The notes under the pieces were generated by a model, which saw nothing but the letters and a program-made list of their open reading frames with translations, searched no databases and was not told the origin of the DNA. Shown here piece by piece: positions 18,875 to 28,194 of a DNA stretch of 64,000 nucleotides. The translations under genes and the position numbers were made by a program. This DNA is from G963665495 sp963677785. GTDB taxonomy: Bacteria > Desulfobacterota > Desulfovibrionia > Desulfovibrionales > Desulfovibrionaceae. Positions within the stretch are counted from its first letter, which is position 1, and the number at the start of each line of letters is the position of its first letter. The stretch spans positions 1,302,001 through 1,366,000 of the forward strand of contig CAXXDH010000003.1 of NCBI GenBank assembly GCA_963677785.2. The letters are read 5' to 3'.

Positions 18875-20155
18875 ATGGAATCCGTCACAATTCTCCTCAT
18901 TGTTTTTGCAGCCACCCTGATTTTGGGGGTGCCTATTGTCTGGTCCATCGGCTTGTCCAGCGTCTGTGCGCTGTTGACCATGGGCCACATTCCTCTGAGC
19001 TTTCTTGCCCAGCGTATGTTCACTGGCGCTGAAAAATATACTCTGCTTGCCATCTTTTTCTACATGCTCGCCGGAGCAATCATGCAGCACGGCGGCATTT
19101 CCCGAAGGCTGGTCGATCTGGCCAAGGCCTTGACCGGCCATATTTCCGGCGGGCTTTCCATTGTCACCATCGTGACCTGCGTCTTTTTCGGCGCGTTGTC
19201 CGGGTCGTCCATCGCCACCACCGCCGCCATCGGCGCCATGCTGTTTCCGGAACTGGTAAAAGCCGGATACCCCAAAGGATACGCGGCTTCTCTGCCCGTA
19301 TTGGGCGGTACGCTGGGCATCGTCATTCCTCCCAGCATTGTTTTCATCGTGTACGGGACCACGGTGAACACCTCGGTTTCCAAACTGCTCATTTCCGGCG
19401 TCGGACCCGGAGTGCTGGCCGGGCTCATGCTCTGTATCTACGCGTACGTAAACGCGAAGATCAAAAGATTTCCCCATTCCAACTCGTTTTCATTCCCCGA
19501 ATTGGCGCGTTCGTTCAAGTCTTCGTTTTTCGCCCTGATGATGCCCGTGATCATCCTCGGCGGCATCTACACCGGCATTTTCACGCCCACGGAATCCGCT
19601 GCTGTTGCGGTGGGATACGGGCTGATCGTCTCGGCGTTTATCTATCGCGAGCTCAAGTGGAAAACCCTGGTGATGGTCACGCTGGACTGCGTCAAAGGGA
19701 CCGCCAATATCATGCTGCTGATCATGGTCGCTACGGTGTTCGGATGGATCCTCACCCGCAACAATGTTCCGGTGCTGTTCACCAATTTCATCGCCTCTTT
19801 CATCCACAGCAAAATCATGTTCATTCTGTTCATGAACTTCATCCTGTTGATTTTGGGCATGATCATGGATTCGGGGGCCATCATTTTGATCGTTGCGCCC
19901 CTGCTGTATCCCATCGCCACGTCCTACGGCATCGACCCCATCCAGCTGGGATGCATCATTGTCTTCAACCTGGCAGTGGGCCAGGCCACGCCGCCTTTCG
20001 GCAACTGCTTGTTCGCCGCCACCACAGTGACCGAACAGTCGATCATCAGTTTGAGCAAAAGCTGTCTGCCCGGTGTGCTCATTTTATTCTTATCCGTTCT
20101 TCTGACTTCCTTCATTCCCGCCATATCCATGGGCTTGATCTGGCTGATGGATTAA
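18875..20155 (+). CDS. dctM: TRAP transporter large permease DctM (system 1)
   Basis: This 426-residue protein has about twelve hydrophobic segments and DctM-typical motifs: FFGALSGSSIATTAAIG, GGTLGIVIPPSI, GIFTPTESAAVA and GQATPPFGNCLF. It forms the Na+-driven transport channel with DctQ. Full family length with no breaks. Confidence 0.9.
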   Translation: MESVTILLIVFAATLILGVPIVWSIGLSSVCALLTMGHIPLSFLAQRMFTGAEKYTLLAIFFYMLAGAIMQHGGISRRLVDLAKALTGHISGGLSIVTIVTCVFFGALSGSSIATTAAIGAMLFPELVKAGYPKGYAASLPVLGGTLGIVIPPSIVFIVYGTTVNTSVSKLLISGVGPGVLAGLMLCIYAYVNAKIKRFPHSNSFSFPELARSFKSSFFALMMPVIILGGIYTGIFTPTESAAVAVGYGLIVSAFIYRELKWKTLVMVTLDCVKGTANIMLLIMVATVFGWILTRNNVPVLFTNFIASFIHSKIMFILFMNFILLILGMIMDSGAIILIVAPLLYPIATSYGIDPIQLGCIIVFNLAVGQATPPFGNCLFAATTVTEQSIISLSKSCLPGVLILFLSVLLTSFIPAISMGLIWLMD

Positions 20156-20176
20156 CCGCGTCAGGGAGAAAAAACG

Positions 20177-21340
20177 ATGTATGATCTGATTATTGAAAAC
20201 GGCGAGACCTTCGATTTTGGCACGCGATGGCAACAACAGGAAACCGTCTATATTGCGGACGGACGCATCTGCCCGCCGCCTGCCCCCGGTACGGAGGTCG
20301 ATGCCGTGCAGCGTATCGATGCCGCGGGAAAATTCGTCTTGCCCGGTTTCATCGACGAGCATTCGCATGTCAATTATCAAGGCAGCAATATCGGCGCGAA
20401 CGCCGACATCCTGTGTCCGTCCAGCGGCGTTACCACCGTTGTGGACGGCGGCACCACCGGATACGCCAACTTCGAACTTTTTCACCGGGCCAACATTCTC
20501 GGGGCCACCACCCGGATTCTGGCCTATTTGCATGTTTCGCCTTTCGGTGTGCACAGCTCCTGCCTGCATGAAGAAAACCACGATCCTGTGGATTTCAACG
20601 AATCCCGCATCCTGGCGCTGTTTGAAAAATACCCGGAACAACTGCGCGGATTGAAGGTCCGGATCAGCAAGGCCACCACCAGCGGCATGGGGCTTGCTCC
20701 GGTGCTGCGGTCCGTTGAGATTGCGGAGAAAATTGCGGCTGCAGGCTACCACTGTCCCGTGGTGGTCCATTACGCCGATGCCCCCGCGGACGCCCCCTTG
20801 AGCGACTTCCTCGATATCCTGCGCAAGGGGGATATCGTGGCCCATGTCTTCCAGAATTATGGCGAAACCATCTTTGACGCGCAGATGAAAATCAAGGACT
20901 GCATGCGGCGCGCCCGGGAAAAGGGCGTGATTTTCGACAACTGCCACGGCCGTATCCATTGGTCCCTGGCCAATCTGCAGGCAGCGGTCAGGGAACATTT
21001 CCTGCCGGATATCATCAGTTCGGACGTGATTCGGGAAAGCGTTTTCATCTATCCGGGTTTCTCCGTACTGCATGCCATGAACGCCTGCTACGCCGCAGGC
21101 ATGAGCCTCATGGACATTTTCCGGATGGTCACGGTCAATCCGGCCCGCGCGTTGGGCAAAAGCGACGCGTTGGGGTCTTTGGCTCCCGGCAGGGCGGCGG
21201 ATGTCGTGGTCGCGGACCTGATGCCCGCCAAAAAACGTATCTACGACCGTTTCGGCGGTGAAGTGATGCTGGACGAGCTGATTGTCCCGCTGATGACCGT
21301 ACGCAATGGGGAAATCGTTTTCCGGCAGATGTTTTTTTAA
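20177..21340 (+). CDS. metal-dependent amidohydrolase (deacetylase/dihydroorotase-like)
   Basis: This 387-residue protein is of the amidohydrolase superfamily. HSH at 62-64 follows the PGFIDEH motif, a lysine-bearing segment is GLKVRISKAT (candidate bridging carboxylated lysine), metal histidines occur in VVVHYAD and DIVAHVFQN, and an aspartate in IISSDVIRES. It most resembles the EF_0837/Atu3266-like group that removes N- or O-acyl groups from small carboxylates. It lies between the genes of two TRAP systems and may unmask an imported acylated substrate. That role is an inference from position. Its product could feed the kinase branch, but nothing in the sequence proves it. Confidence 0.75.
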   Translation: MYDLIIENGETFDFGTRWQQQETVYIADGRICPPPAPGTEVDAVQRIDAAGKFVLPGFIDEHSHVNYQGSNIGANADILCPSSGVTTVVDGGTTGYANFELFHRANILGATTRILAYLHVSPFGVHSSCLHEENHDPVDFNESRILALFEKYPEQLRGLKVRISKATTSGMGLAPVLRSVEIAEKIAAAGYHCPVVVHYADAPADAPLSDFLDILRKGDIVAHVFQNYGETIFDAQMKIKDCMRRAREKGVIFDNCHGRIHWSLANLQAAVREHFLPDIISSDVIRESVFIYPGFSVLHAMNACYAAGMSLMDIFRMVTVNPARALGKSDALGSLAPGRAADVVVADLMPAKKRIYDRFGGEVMLDELIVPLMTVRNGEIVFRQMFF

Positions 21341-21516
21341 GCGAACCGCAGAAGAGGCCCGCTCCGGCCGCATTGCTTTCGCGCCCCGGAGCGCAACCGC
21401 GGCACACGAACAAGTGACGTCAGAAGCAGAGCAGCCAATGAATTTATTCAGGAGTCAGAGGATAGCCAATAAAAACCTTATTAACCGCAAGTCGTTTATA
21501 ACTTGGGAGGTGCTCC

Positions 21517-22512
21517 ATGACGTACCGGATTTTTCGTCTTTCATTGACTCTCGCCGTTCTCTCCTGCGCGTTGGTGCTGACGGCGGGTTTGGCGAACGCC
21601 AAAACCGCCCATTATCGCCTGGCCACCATTCAACCGCCCGATTCTCCCTTGGGCAAAACCGCGACCAAATTTGCCGACCTGGTCAAAGAAAAAAGCAACG
21701 GGTCCGTGATTATCGACGTCTACCCCGCATCGCAGTTGGGTAATGAAAAAGACATCATTGACGGCGTGGAAATGGGAACCATCCAGTTCACCCTGGCCGG
21801 AACGGCCGAATGGGCCAAACGCGTCAAGGCCATGAAAATCTTTGAAGCGCCTTTTGTCTACCGCGACCGCCAGCATTTGATTGATTTTTACCACAGCCCG
21901 GCGGGTCAGGAAGTCATCGGCAAGCTGACGGACAAATCCGGCGTCCGTTCGTTGGGTTTTCTTTATTACGGTACGCGCGACGTGACGACCAACAAGATTC
22001 CCGCCAAAACTCCCGGCGACCTCAAAGGCGCCAAACTGCGCTGCCCGGATCAGCCGCTCTACGTGGAGACCGTCAAGGCCATGGGCGCCAATCCCACCCC
22101 GATGGCTTTTTCCGAAGTCTACCTTGCGCTGCAGCAGGGCACCGTGGACGGCCAGGAGAATCCTCCGACCACCATCGTGAACATGAAATTCTACGAAGTG
22201 CAGAAATACCTGATCAAAACAGGGCACATCATCGCCGGCGTGATGCTCTGGACCAAGGATGCGTTTTTCTCCGGCTTGCCCGCTGATGTGCAGAAAATCA
22301 TCGCGGAAGCCGCCGACGAAGCCATGGCTTGGGGCAACGACTACGCCTTCAAGCAGGAAGACGGCTATCTCGAAAAGCTCGGCAGCGAATACGGCATGAC
22401 CATCATCGAGCCCGACAAGGAAGCTTTCGTAAAGGCGGCGCAGCCGTTGCTGGATTCCTACGAAAAGCAATGGGGTCCGGGCTTGCTGGAAAAAGTGCGC
22501 GCCGTACAATAA
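21517..22512 (+). CDS. dctP: TRAP transporter substrate-binding protein DctP (system 2)
   Basis: This 331-residue protein has a signal peptide ending near LANAKT and DctP signatures (LKGAKLRCPDQPLYVE, LALQQGTVDGQENPP). GGGAGG precedes the ATG. Its divergence from the system 1 protein points to a different ligand. The 176-base gap upstream could hold its own promoter; none was clear. Confidence 0.88.
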   Translation: MTYRIFRLSLTLAVLSCALVLTAGLANAKTAHYRLATIQPPDSPLGKTATKFADLVKEKSNGSVIIDVYPASQLGNEKDIIDGVEMGTIQFTLAGTAEWAKRVKAMKIFEAPFVYRDRQHLIDFYHSPAGQEVIGKLTDKSGVRSLGFLYYGTRDVTTNKIPAKTPGDLKGAKLRCPDQPLYVETVKAMGANPTPMAFSEVYLALQQGTVDGQENPPTTIVNMKFYEVQKYLIKTGHIIAGVMLWTKDAFFSGLPADVQKIIAEAADEAMAWGNDYAFKQEDGYLEKLGSEYGMTIIEPDKEAFVKAAQPLLDSYEKQWGPGLLEKVRAVQ

Positions 22513-22532
22513 GTCTTTCCCAAGCCCTTGAA

Positions 22533-22593
22533 GCGTAACGGAATCTCAGCGTTTTCAACCCCCGGATTCCAAGGTTCCGTTACGCCTCTTTTT
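22533..22593 (+). terminator. intrinsic terminator/attenuator between dctP and dctQ (system 2)
   Basis: GCGTAACGGAA (22533-22543) pairs perfectly with TTCCGTTACGC (22575-22585), followed by CTCTTTTT. In this position it should stop part of the transcripts after dctP and so lower expression of the membrane subunits. Confidence 0.75.
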
Positions 22594-22611
22594 CCAGAGG
22601 AAACCACTACA

Positions 22612-23127
22612 ATGAGCATCAGCAATCCCCCTGCGAGCGGCTTGAAAAAGGCCTGCCTTTTTTTTGGAAAAGTCGAAGACACCTTTCTGATGGTATGCTT
22701 CAGCATCATCGCCATCGCGCTTTTGATGCAGATATTTTGCCGCTATTGTCTCAATTCGCCCCTTGTCTGGACGGAAGAGCTTTCCCGCTATCTTTTGGTC
22801 TGGATAACCTTTTTCGGCATCAACTACGGATTACGGCGCAACAAGCATATTCGTATGGAGTTTTTCTACAACAAAATGCCGGAACAGACCCAGCGTTTGG
22901 TCACCATCCTGACGCAGGCGCTTATCATTTATTTCATGGTCGTGTTGTTCAGCCCCACGCTCGACTTTGTCCGGATGCAAATGAACATCGAATCCTCGGC
23001 CATGCAGATCAGCATGGGCATTGTATATATTTCATTACCCATCGGTTTTTGTCTGTCGACGATTTCGTTGATCCTCTCGACCCTGGAAACGCTGCGAAGC
23101 TTCGCACAAGCTTTCAAAAGGGGATAA
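22612..23127 (+). CDS. dctQ: TRAP transporter small permease DctQ (system 2)
   Basis: This 171-residue membrane protein has four hydrophobic segments and the DctQ-typical RYCLNSPLVWTEELSRYLLVW region. The start at 22612 follows AGAGGAAA. It ends five bases before dctM. Confidence 0.87.
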   Translation: MSISNPPASGLKKACLFFGKVEDTFLMVCFSIIAIALLMQIFCRYCLNSPLVWTEELSRYLLVWITFFGINYGLRRNKHIRMEFFYNKMPEQTQRLVTILTQALIIYFMVVLFSPTLDFVRMQMNIESSAMQISMGIVYISLPIGFCLSTISLILSTLETLRSFAQAFKRG

Positions 23128-23131
23128 GGCA

Positions 23132-24403
23132 ATGCTGCTTACTTTCGGCGTCTTTTTTCTGCTCATTTGTTTGAGACTGCCCATCGCGTACAGCCTCTTC
23201 GCCGGATCCATGGTCTATATGCTGACCAACGACGTGAACCTGATCATGGCGGTGCAACGCCTGGCCATAGGCGTGGATTCGTTTCCGCTGATCGCCGTGC
23301 CTTTCTTCATCTTCGCGGGCAACATCATGAATTCGGCCGGCATCACCAAAAAGATTTTTTCCTTTGCGGACCATCTTGTCGGCCATCTCACCGGCGGACT
23401 GGCTCATGCCAATATTCTGGCCAGCATCATTTTTTCCGGCATGTCCGGCGCGGCCATCGCGGATGCCGGCGGTCTGGGAGCCGTCGAGCTGGAAGCCATG
23501 AAAGAAGGCGGGTACGACGATGATTTCAGCCTGGCCGTCACGGGTGCGTCCTCCATCATCGGCCCGATCATTCCGCCCAGCATTCCGGCGGTTATCTTCG
23601 CCGTCACCGGCAGCATTTCCACGGGCAAACTGTTTGCCGCCGGTATTCTGCCCGGCTTTATCATGGCCGTGATGCTGGCTGTGATGGTGTACGTGAAATG
23701 CAAGCGCTGCGGATACCGCAAACGGACCAGGCCGACCTTTGCCGAAAGCTACCAGTCTTTCAAAGACGCTTTCCTGGCCCTGATGGCTCCGGTGATCATT
23801 CTGGGCGGTATTTTATTCGGTATTTTCACCCCCACGGAGGCGGCCATCATTGCCGTGTTCTATTCGATTCTTGTGGGGCTGCTCTATAAAAGCCTCGACC
23901 TGCGGGACCTGCCGCGCATGATGAAAGAAACCCTGGACATTACCACGAGCATTTTCTTCATCGTGGCCGCCGCATCGCTGTTCGGCCTGATTCTGACCAT
24001 CTCGCAGCTGCCCCAGCACCTGGCCGCGGACTTTCTGCAATGGTTCCCGGACAAATACTGCGCCCTGCTGATGATCAACCTGTTCTTGCTGGTGGTCGGT
24101 TTTTTCATGGAACCCACGGCCGCGATCATGATTCTGGTGCCCATCCTGCTGCCGATCACCAACGCCTTGGGAATCGATCCCGTACACTTCGGCATTGTGA
24201 TGATCCTCAACCTGATGATCGGCCTGCTCACCCCCCCGGTGGGCATGGTGCTGTACGTGTTGTCCAGCGTCAGCAACGTGCCGTTCGAACGAATAGCCAG
24301 GGCCTCAATGCCCTATGTCGTGGTCCTCGGCATTTCCCTGCTGATCTTCACGTACGTCCCGCAAATCGTCATGGCCGTCCCCAATTATTTATTCAGCAAC
24401 TAG
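23132..24403 (+). CDS. dctM: TRAP transporter large permease DctM (system 2)
   Basis: This 423-residue polytopic protein has FSGMSGAAIADAGG, GPIIPPSIPA, GIFTPTEAAIIAV and GLLTPPVGMVLY. It is complete by family length. It is the last gene of the rightward operon and is followed by a strong terminator. Confidence 0.9.
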   Translation: MLLTFGVFFLLICLRLPIAYSLFAGSMVYMLTNDVNLIMAVQRLAIGVDSFPLIAVPFFIFAGNIMNSAGITKKIFSFADHLVGHLTGGLAHANILASIIFSGMSGAAIADAGGLGAVELEAMKEGGYDDDFSLAVTGASSIIGPIIPPSIPAVIFAVTGSISTGKLFAAGILPGFIMAVMLAVMVYVKCKRCGYRKRTRPTFAESYQSFKDAFLALMAPVIILGGILFGIFTPTEAAIIAVFYSILVGLLYKSLDLRDLPRMMKETLDITTSIFFIVAAASLFGLILTISQLPQHLAADFLQWFPDKYCALLMINLFLLVVGFFMEPTAAIMILVPILLPITNALGIDPVHFGIVMILNLMIGLLTPPVGMVLYVLSSVSNVPFERIARASMPYVVVLGISLLIFTYVPQIVMAVPNYLFSN

Positions 24404-24433
24404 CGGATAAGTCCGCGTCCAATTCCATTCCAG

Positions 24434-24464
24434 GAAGGCCCGCAGCACCCGTCTGCGGGCCTTC
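24434..24464 (+). terminator. intrinsic terminator after the TRAP operon
   Basis: GAAGGCCCGCAG (24434-24445) pairs perfectly with CTGCGGGCCTTC (24453-24464) around a 7-base loop. It closes the rightward operon and marks the end of the G+C-rich backbone before the AT-rich island. Confidence 0.8.
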
Positions 24465-24590
24465 TGCATTTGCATGTGCGAGAGGGGTGTTTGGACTTTT
24501 ACCCCCCGCCACTCATGGCAGATGTGGGGGAAATACAGCGCGGACGTATTTGTCGAAATTTTGAGGAGAGAAATTGATCAGGTTGATGGT

Positions 24591-24606
24591 GGCGGGGGGA
24601 ATCGAA
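24591..24606. repeat. direct repeat of the tmRNA 3' end (putative att site, left)
   Basis: GGCGGGGGGAATCGAA is identical to 30023-30038 inside the tmRNA gene. The ten bases before it (GGTTGATGGT) also resemble the tmRNA end (GGTTGGTGGT). It marks the far boundary of the island. Confidence 0.75.
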
Positions 24607-24760
24607 ATAGATGTTTTATCTAGAAATATCAGTAAGATGATTTTTTGAAGCTGAGAAGTTGTGCCGCCGGTTGTGCCAGAAAAAAAGTGCGAGTTTTGGC
24701 ATCGGGTTCGATGGTTGATTCATTTGAAGTCGATATTCTATGAGTCATTGAGCAGCATGA

Positions 24761-25390
24761 TTAAGATTTTCGGACACCATCTAACCTCTTTGCCATAGTT
24801 AGAAGCCGGTCATAGGTCGCTATTTCTGGGCCTCCCCAAGCAGTATCGTTACTCCTAAGCTCTCTTTCTTTTGGGGTTAATGTAGAACTTCGCCCAATAA
24901 CTATATGATAATAATATTCTACTCGACAGCGCATGTCGGAGATTTCTGCAGCACCACTGCTATATCCTTTTGAGTAGTGCTCTATTGGAAGAGGCCAAAT
25001 TGCCGGAGCTTTGTTGTTATCAAGAATTTTTGCAAAGCAGCTTCTTAAATATTGTTCATTAATTCTAATCCACTCTTTCCAGCTGGCAATTTGCTGTTTT
25101 GCTTGCTGTAGAGGTTTGGTTGGAAAGCCATTGCTGTTGTACAGTTTGGAGTTGAAACTTTTAAGTTCTATAAAAATTCCGTGCCAATTAGCTGAATGTG
25201 AGCTTAGAATAAGAAAATCAGATCTAAAATCGGAACCAAGTCTGAATTCAGGTACACAAATGTGAAAATTCCAAGCACGATTGAATGCCATTTCGATTAA
25301 CTTTTTATTTTTTTTAAGAAAACAGTGGATTTCACGTTCACCACTATTTGAATCTAATATATCAAGTAATTCAGTTTCAAGAGATCGCAT
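24761..25390 (-). CDS. Shedu-like DUF4263 nuclease
   Basis: This 209-residue protein has a PD-(D/E)xK-type core: D58 in GSDFRSDFLIL, then IELK with E75 and K77, then QQAKQQIASW. This order is as in the DUF4263 (Shedu) nuclease family. Shedu proteins are anti-phage nucleases that often act alone; this one is short and lacks a long N-terminal sensor region. It is the last gene of a three-gene leftward operon, 29 bases after a Rad50-like ATPase gene, which may supply the sensing role. The ribosome site is weak and the start at 25390 is the only sensible ATG. The base composition is much more AT-rich than the chromosome around it. Confidence 0.7.
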   Translation of the reverse strand: MRSLETELLDILDSNSGEREIHCFLKKNKKLIEMAFNRAWNFHICVPEFRLGSDFRSDFLILSSHSANWHGIFIELKSFNSKLYNSNGFPTKPLQQAKQQIASWKEWIRINEQYLRSCFAKILDNNKAPAIWPLPIEHYSKGYSSGAAEISDMRCRVEYYYHIVIGRSSTLTPKERELRSNDTAWGGPEIATYDRLLTMAKRLDGVRKS

Positions 25391-25419
25391 AAGGTTTTCA
25401 ATAGATATCTTATCAAATT

Positions 25420-27858
25420 TTATCGTTTTAAAAAATCTAAAAAAGATTTACTGCAACAAAAATCGTGAATTATAAGCAAATTTTCTGCGAAGTTTTTTAT
25501 CTCAGAATATGGAGTTTTTTCAACATCCTCATTCTTACTGTGTACAAGCGTATTTAGAAAAGAGCTGCCAAAAACAGACTCAAAAGACTTTAGTAATTCC
25601 TTGCGGTTATCACATTGAATCTTCAATTGTTCTTCTGTCAGTTCTCCAAAATTAAATGCAGCCTCTCTTTGTTGATGTTCATAGTATTTGATAATGCTAT
25701 CCTTCAACTTTTTACATATTCCATATTTAATAAATACGGGGGACGTGTAGACGTCTAACTTTTTGTAAGGCATGAGAAGGCGCATCGCTTCTGCAGTCCT
25801 TTTACATAATCCTTCAATAACTATGCGTAGGGGGCCACCCGCAGCGTAAAGAGTCTTTTTTTCTATGGCTTCTTTGATACTATTAACGGAGCCAGTGTTA
25901 AAATCGTCTACAGGGCCTTCATGAAGCGACCAGTAGTCAAACGATTTAACACTCCAAAGACCAGCATGAGAGCTTTCAATCCTTTTTTGTAGCTGATGAA
26001 ACCAAGGTTCATCATGCGTAGTAATAATTAGTTGGTATTCCTCGAAATCATTGAGAATGATCTCGCTAAACTTATGACGATGTTCCCTGTCAATGCTGGT
26101 AAGCACATCGTCAAGGACAAGCAGTGTGCCCGGAGAGTTGAATTTTTTGACAGAAGCTAAGTAGATGCATAATCCCAAGGAATCAAGGTGGCCTTCGCTA
26201 AGGTATTCTCGTGGGTCACAATCTTTAACTTTATCAAAAAAATCAGTCACGAAGTGCAGGTTGCCTTTTCCTCGACCTTTATTGTCTGGTATTAATTTGA
26301 CTGCTGTACATTCGCTACGCTCCAATCTGTCTGAATCGCTATGCATTCGGTCATAAAAATTTTTTACGGTATCTGCGATTTCCATGAGAATCGATTCTAA
26401 TGCTTTTTTACGTGATTTTTTAAATGCGCTTAGTGTTTTTGCTGCGATATCAACTTGGATAATTTTTTGTTTGTCTGTCGCTTCTAAGGCAGTAAGTCTT
26501 TCAAGGTCTTTTCTCACTTCTGTAAGTGCATTGTAAGCATGTTCAACTTCAGGAGGAGAGTGCTTGGTCAATTCCTTTTTCTTTAGTTCTAGTCTTTCAT
26601 AAAGTAATGATTTGGCGTCATTTAATGTTCTTATTGCTATTGGAAAATTTATAGGGGAACTGATTGCATACTTATTGTCGTGATAAAGCTTCCCAAGTAC
26701 AGAAACCTGTATTTCATTCGATGATTTTTCAATTTTTTCTTGCTCTTCAGGAGTAGAGATGAAACTTGCTTCTTTTAGGGTATTCTTTAGTACGTTAAAT
26801 TCTTGAAAGAATTTTTGGTGCAATGAAAAAGTAATATCATTATTTTGTTTTACGGCGTTGTTTAATGAGTTAAGCTTTTCCAGCTTTAAGGTGAGCCTTT
26901 CAATCATACTCGAATAAGGACAGTTCGAGTCAAATGGTCTTTCACAAGTAGGGCATACGTCTATAAAAGTTCTTTTTTTGCAGTACTCGAATGTGCTGTT
27001 TAGCATAGTGAGCATTTCAGCATTTTCAATATTTTGGTTGAAGTCTCGAATTCTCTTACGGATAGCGTTAACATTTTCAATAGGCCTCCTCCAGTCTAAG
27101 CTTGTAGCTTCCCCAAGTATAGCGAGTGCTTTTTCAACTTGCTTTAGGAATTGCTGATCGTTTGGAGAACGTTTAGCTATTACTTCTTGTAATTTATTAT
27201 CAAACTCGAGAGGATCTAAAGAAGAAAGTTCAGAGAATGATGCAGCTATTAACTTTTCATTGCAAAATGGAAGGAATTCTTCTCTCGAAGTTGGTGATTT
27301 CTTTCCGTCGTTAAACAAATATTTTGAAAATAGGTTTTGGAGGTTTAGATCAATATCCTGCTTTTGGCTTTTTGCACTTTCAAAGGCTTCTTCTAGCTTG
27401 CTTTGTATGTCATTAACCCATTCTAGTCCTATTAACCCTAGAATTCTTTTGTAACGTTCGCTTGGCTTCTCTTCCATAAACTTAAGAAGCTTTGATCTTC
27501 TCAGAATAAATGAATCAGTAGTAGGATGACTATTAAAATATTCTGATGCATGTCCAGTAAATTGCCTTTGCGTGTCTTCAGTGCTGAAAGATCTCTTGAT
27601 TCGACCACCGTTATTATTAAGCGTAATCTGAACATAAGTCGATTGATCTTCTGGAGCCTCGATGTGTCTTAAATTATTCGCATTGATGTTTTCAATTAGT
27701 TGTTCTGGATTAGCAAATAGCCACTCAATTCCCTGCACGATAGAACTTTTACCTTTCCCGTTACCTGCAAAAACAAGAAGATTAGGCTTGAGTTTGACTT
27801 CAAGATTAGGTAATCCACGAAAATATTTGAAAGAAATTTTTCTTATTTGGTGTGTCAT
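25420..27858 (-). CDS. Rad50/SMC-like ABC ATPase with CxxC hook (ABC-3C/Lamassu-type)
   Basis: This 812-residue ABC-type ATPase has Walker A GNGKGKSS at 32-39, long coiled coils (about 190-490) interrupted by a zinc-hook-like CPTCERPF near 301-308, a signature-like YLSEGHLDSLG near 550, Walker B LLVLDDVLTSID near 578 and the H-loop ITTHD. Beyond the ATPase head it carries a C-terminal extension of about 190 residues that I do not recognise. The chromosomal Rad50/SbcC or RecN would not be expected here. The neighbours, a 62-residue protein and a DUF4263 nuclease, fit the layout of ABC three-component or Lamassu defence systems, in which a DNA-end-sensing ATPase controls an effector. Confidence 0.78.
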   Translation of the reverse strand: MTHQIRKISFKYFRGLPNLEVKLKPNLLVFAGNGKGKSSIVQGIEWLFANPEQLIENINANNLRHIEAPEDQSTYVQITLNNNGGRIKRSFSTEDTQRQFTGHASEYFNSHPTTDSFILRRSKLLKFMEEKPSERYKRILGLIGLEWVNDIQSKLEEAFESAKSQKQDIDLNLQNLFSKYLFNDGKKSPTSREEFLPFCNEKLIAASFSELSSLDPLEFDNKLQEVIAKRSPNDQQFLKQVEKALAILGEATSLDWRRPIENVNAIRKRIRDFNQNIENAEMLTMLNSTFEYCKKRTFIDVCPTCERPFDSNCPYSSMIERLTLKLEKLNSLNNAVKQNNDITFSLHQKFFQEFNVLKNTLKEASFISTPEEQEKIEKSSNEIQVSVLGKLYHDNKYAISSPINFPIAIRTLNDAKSLLYERLELKKKELTKHSPPEVEHAYNALTEVRKDLERLTALEATDKQKIIQVDIAAKTLSAFKKSRKKALESILMEIADTVKNFYDRMHSDSDRLERSECTAVKLIPDNKGRGKGNLHFVTDFFDKVKDCDPREYLSEGHLDSLGLCIYLASVKKFNSPGTLLVLDDVLTSIDREHRHKFSEIILNDFEEYQLIITTHDEPWFHQLQKRIESSHAGLWSVKSFDYWSLHEGPVDDFNTGSVNSIKEAIEKKTLYAAGGPLRIVIEGLCKRTAEAMRLLMPYKKLDVYTSPVFIKYGICKKLKDSIIKYYEHQQREAAFNFGELTEEQLKIQCDNRKELLKSFESVFGSSFLNTLVHSKNEDVEKTPYSEIKNFAENLLIIHDFCCSKSFLDFLKR

Positions 27859-27881
27859 GTCTTATGTCTCCATTTCCATTA

Positions 27882-28070
27882 CTATTTCTTGTCCTTACTA
27901 GTAGTTTTTGAAATCACGTAAGAGACATAAGCATTTTCTGGAGATAGCGTCTTAACATCTTTAGTTAAAATTTGCTTCGATAGTTCTTCAGCGACATTTA
28001 GGTCTATTTTGAGAAGATCACATCTAAATTCATCAATAAGCTCAAGGAGAAATTTTTCTTCTATGCTCAT
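27882..28070 (-). CDS. small protein, first gene of the ATPase/nuclease operon
   Basis: This 62-residue, mostly helical and charged protein (MSIEEKFLLELIDEF...) has no recognised family. It begins the leftward operon and ends 23 bases before the ATPase start. By position it corresponds to the middle component of ABC three-component systems or to LmuC of Lamassu, but it is shorter than those usually are. That equivalence is an inference. Confidence 0.55.
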   Translation of the reverse strand: MSIEEKFLLELIDEFRCDLLKIDLNVAEELSKQILTKDVKTLSPENAYVSYVISKTTSKDKK

Positions 28071-28194
28071 ATAATTTCACTTGTAAGATATGTAGTTTGA
28101 TTTAGTCTGATATACTATATACTGATTCTTTTGCAAAGTTAAGCGGCATGTTTATGTAGCGATTGTTAGCGTGTTGCCGATATTCTTGATTTCA

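Noticed and set aside
24655..24730. Possible tRNA-like T-loop (GGGTTCGAT) in the left island flank
   Set aside because: No acceptor or anticodon arms can be folded around it.
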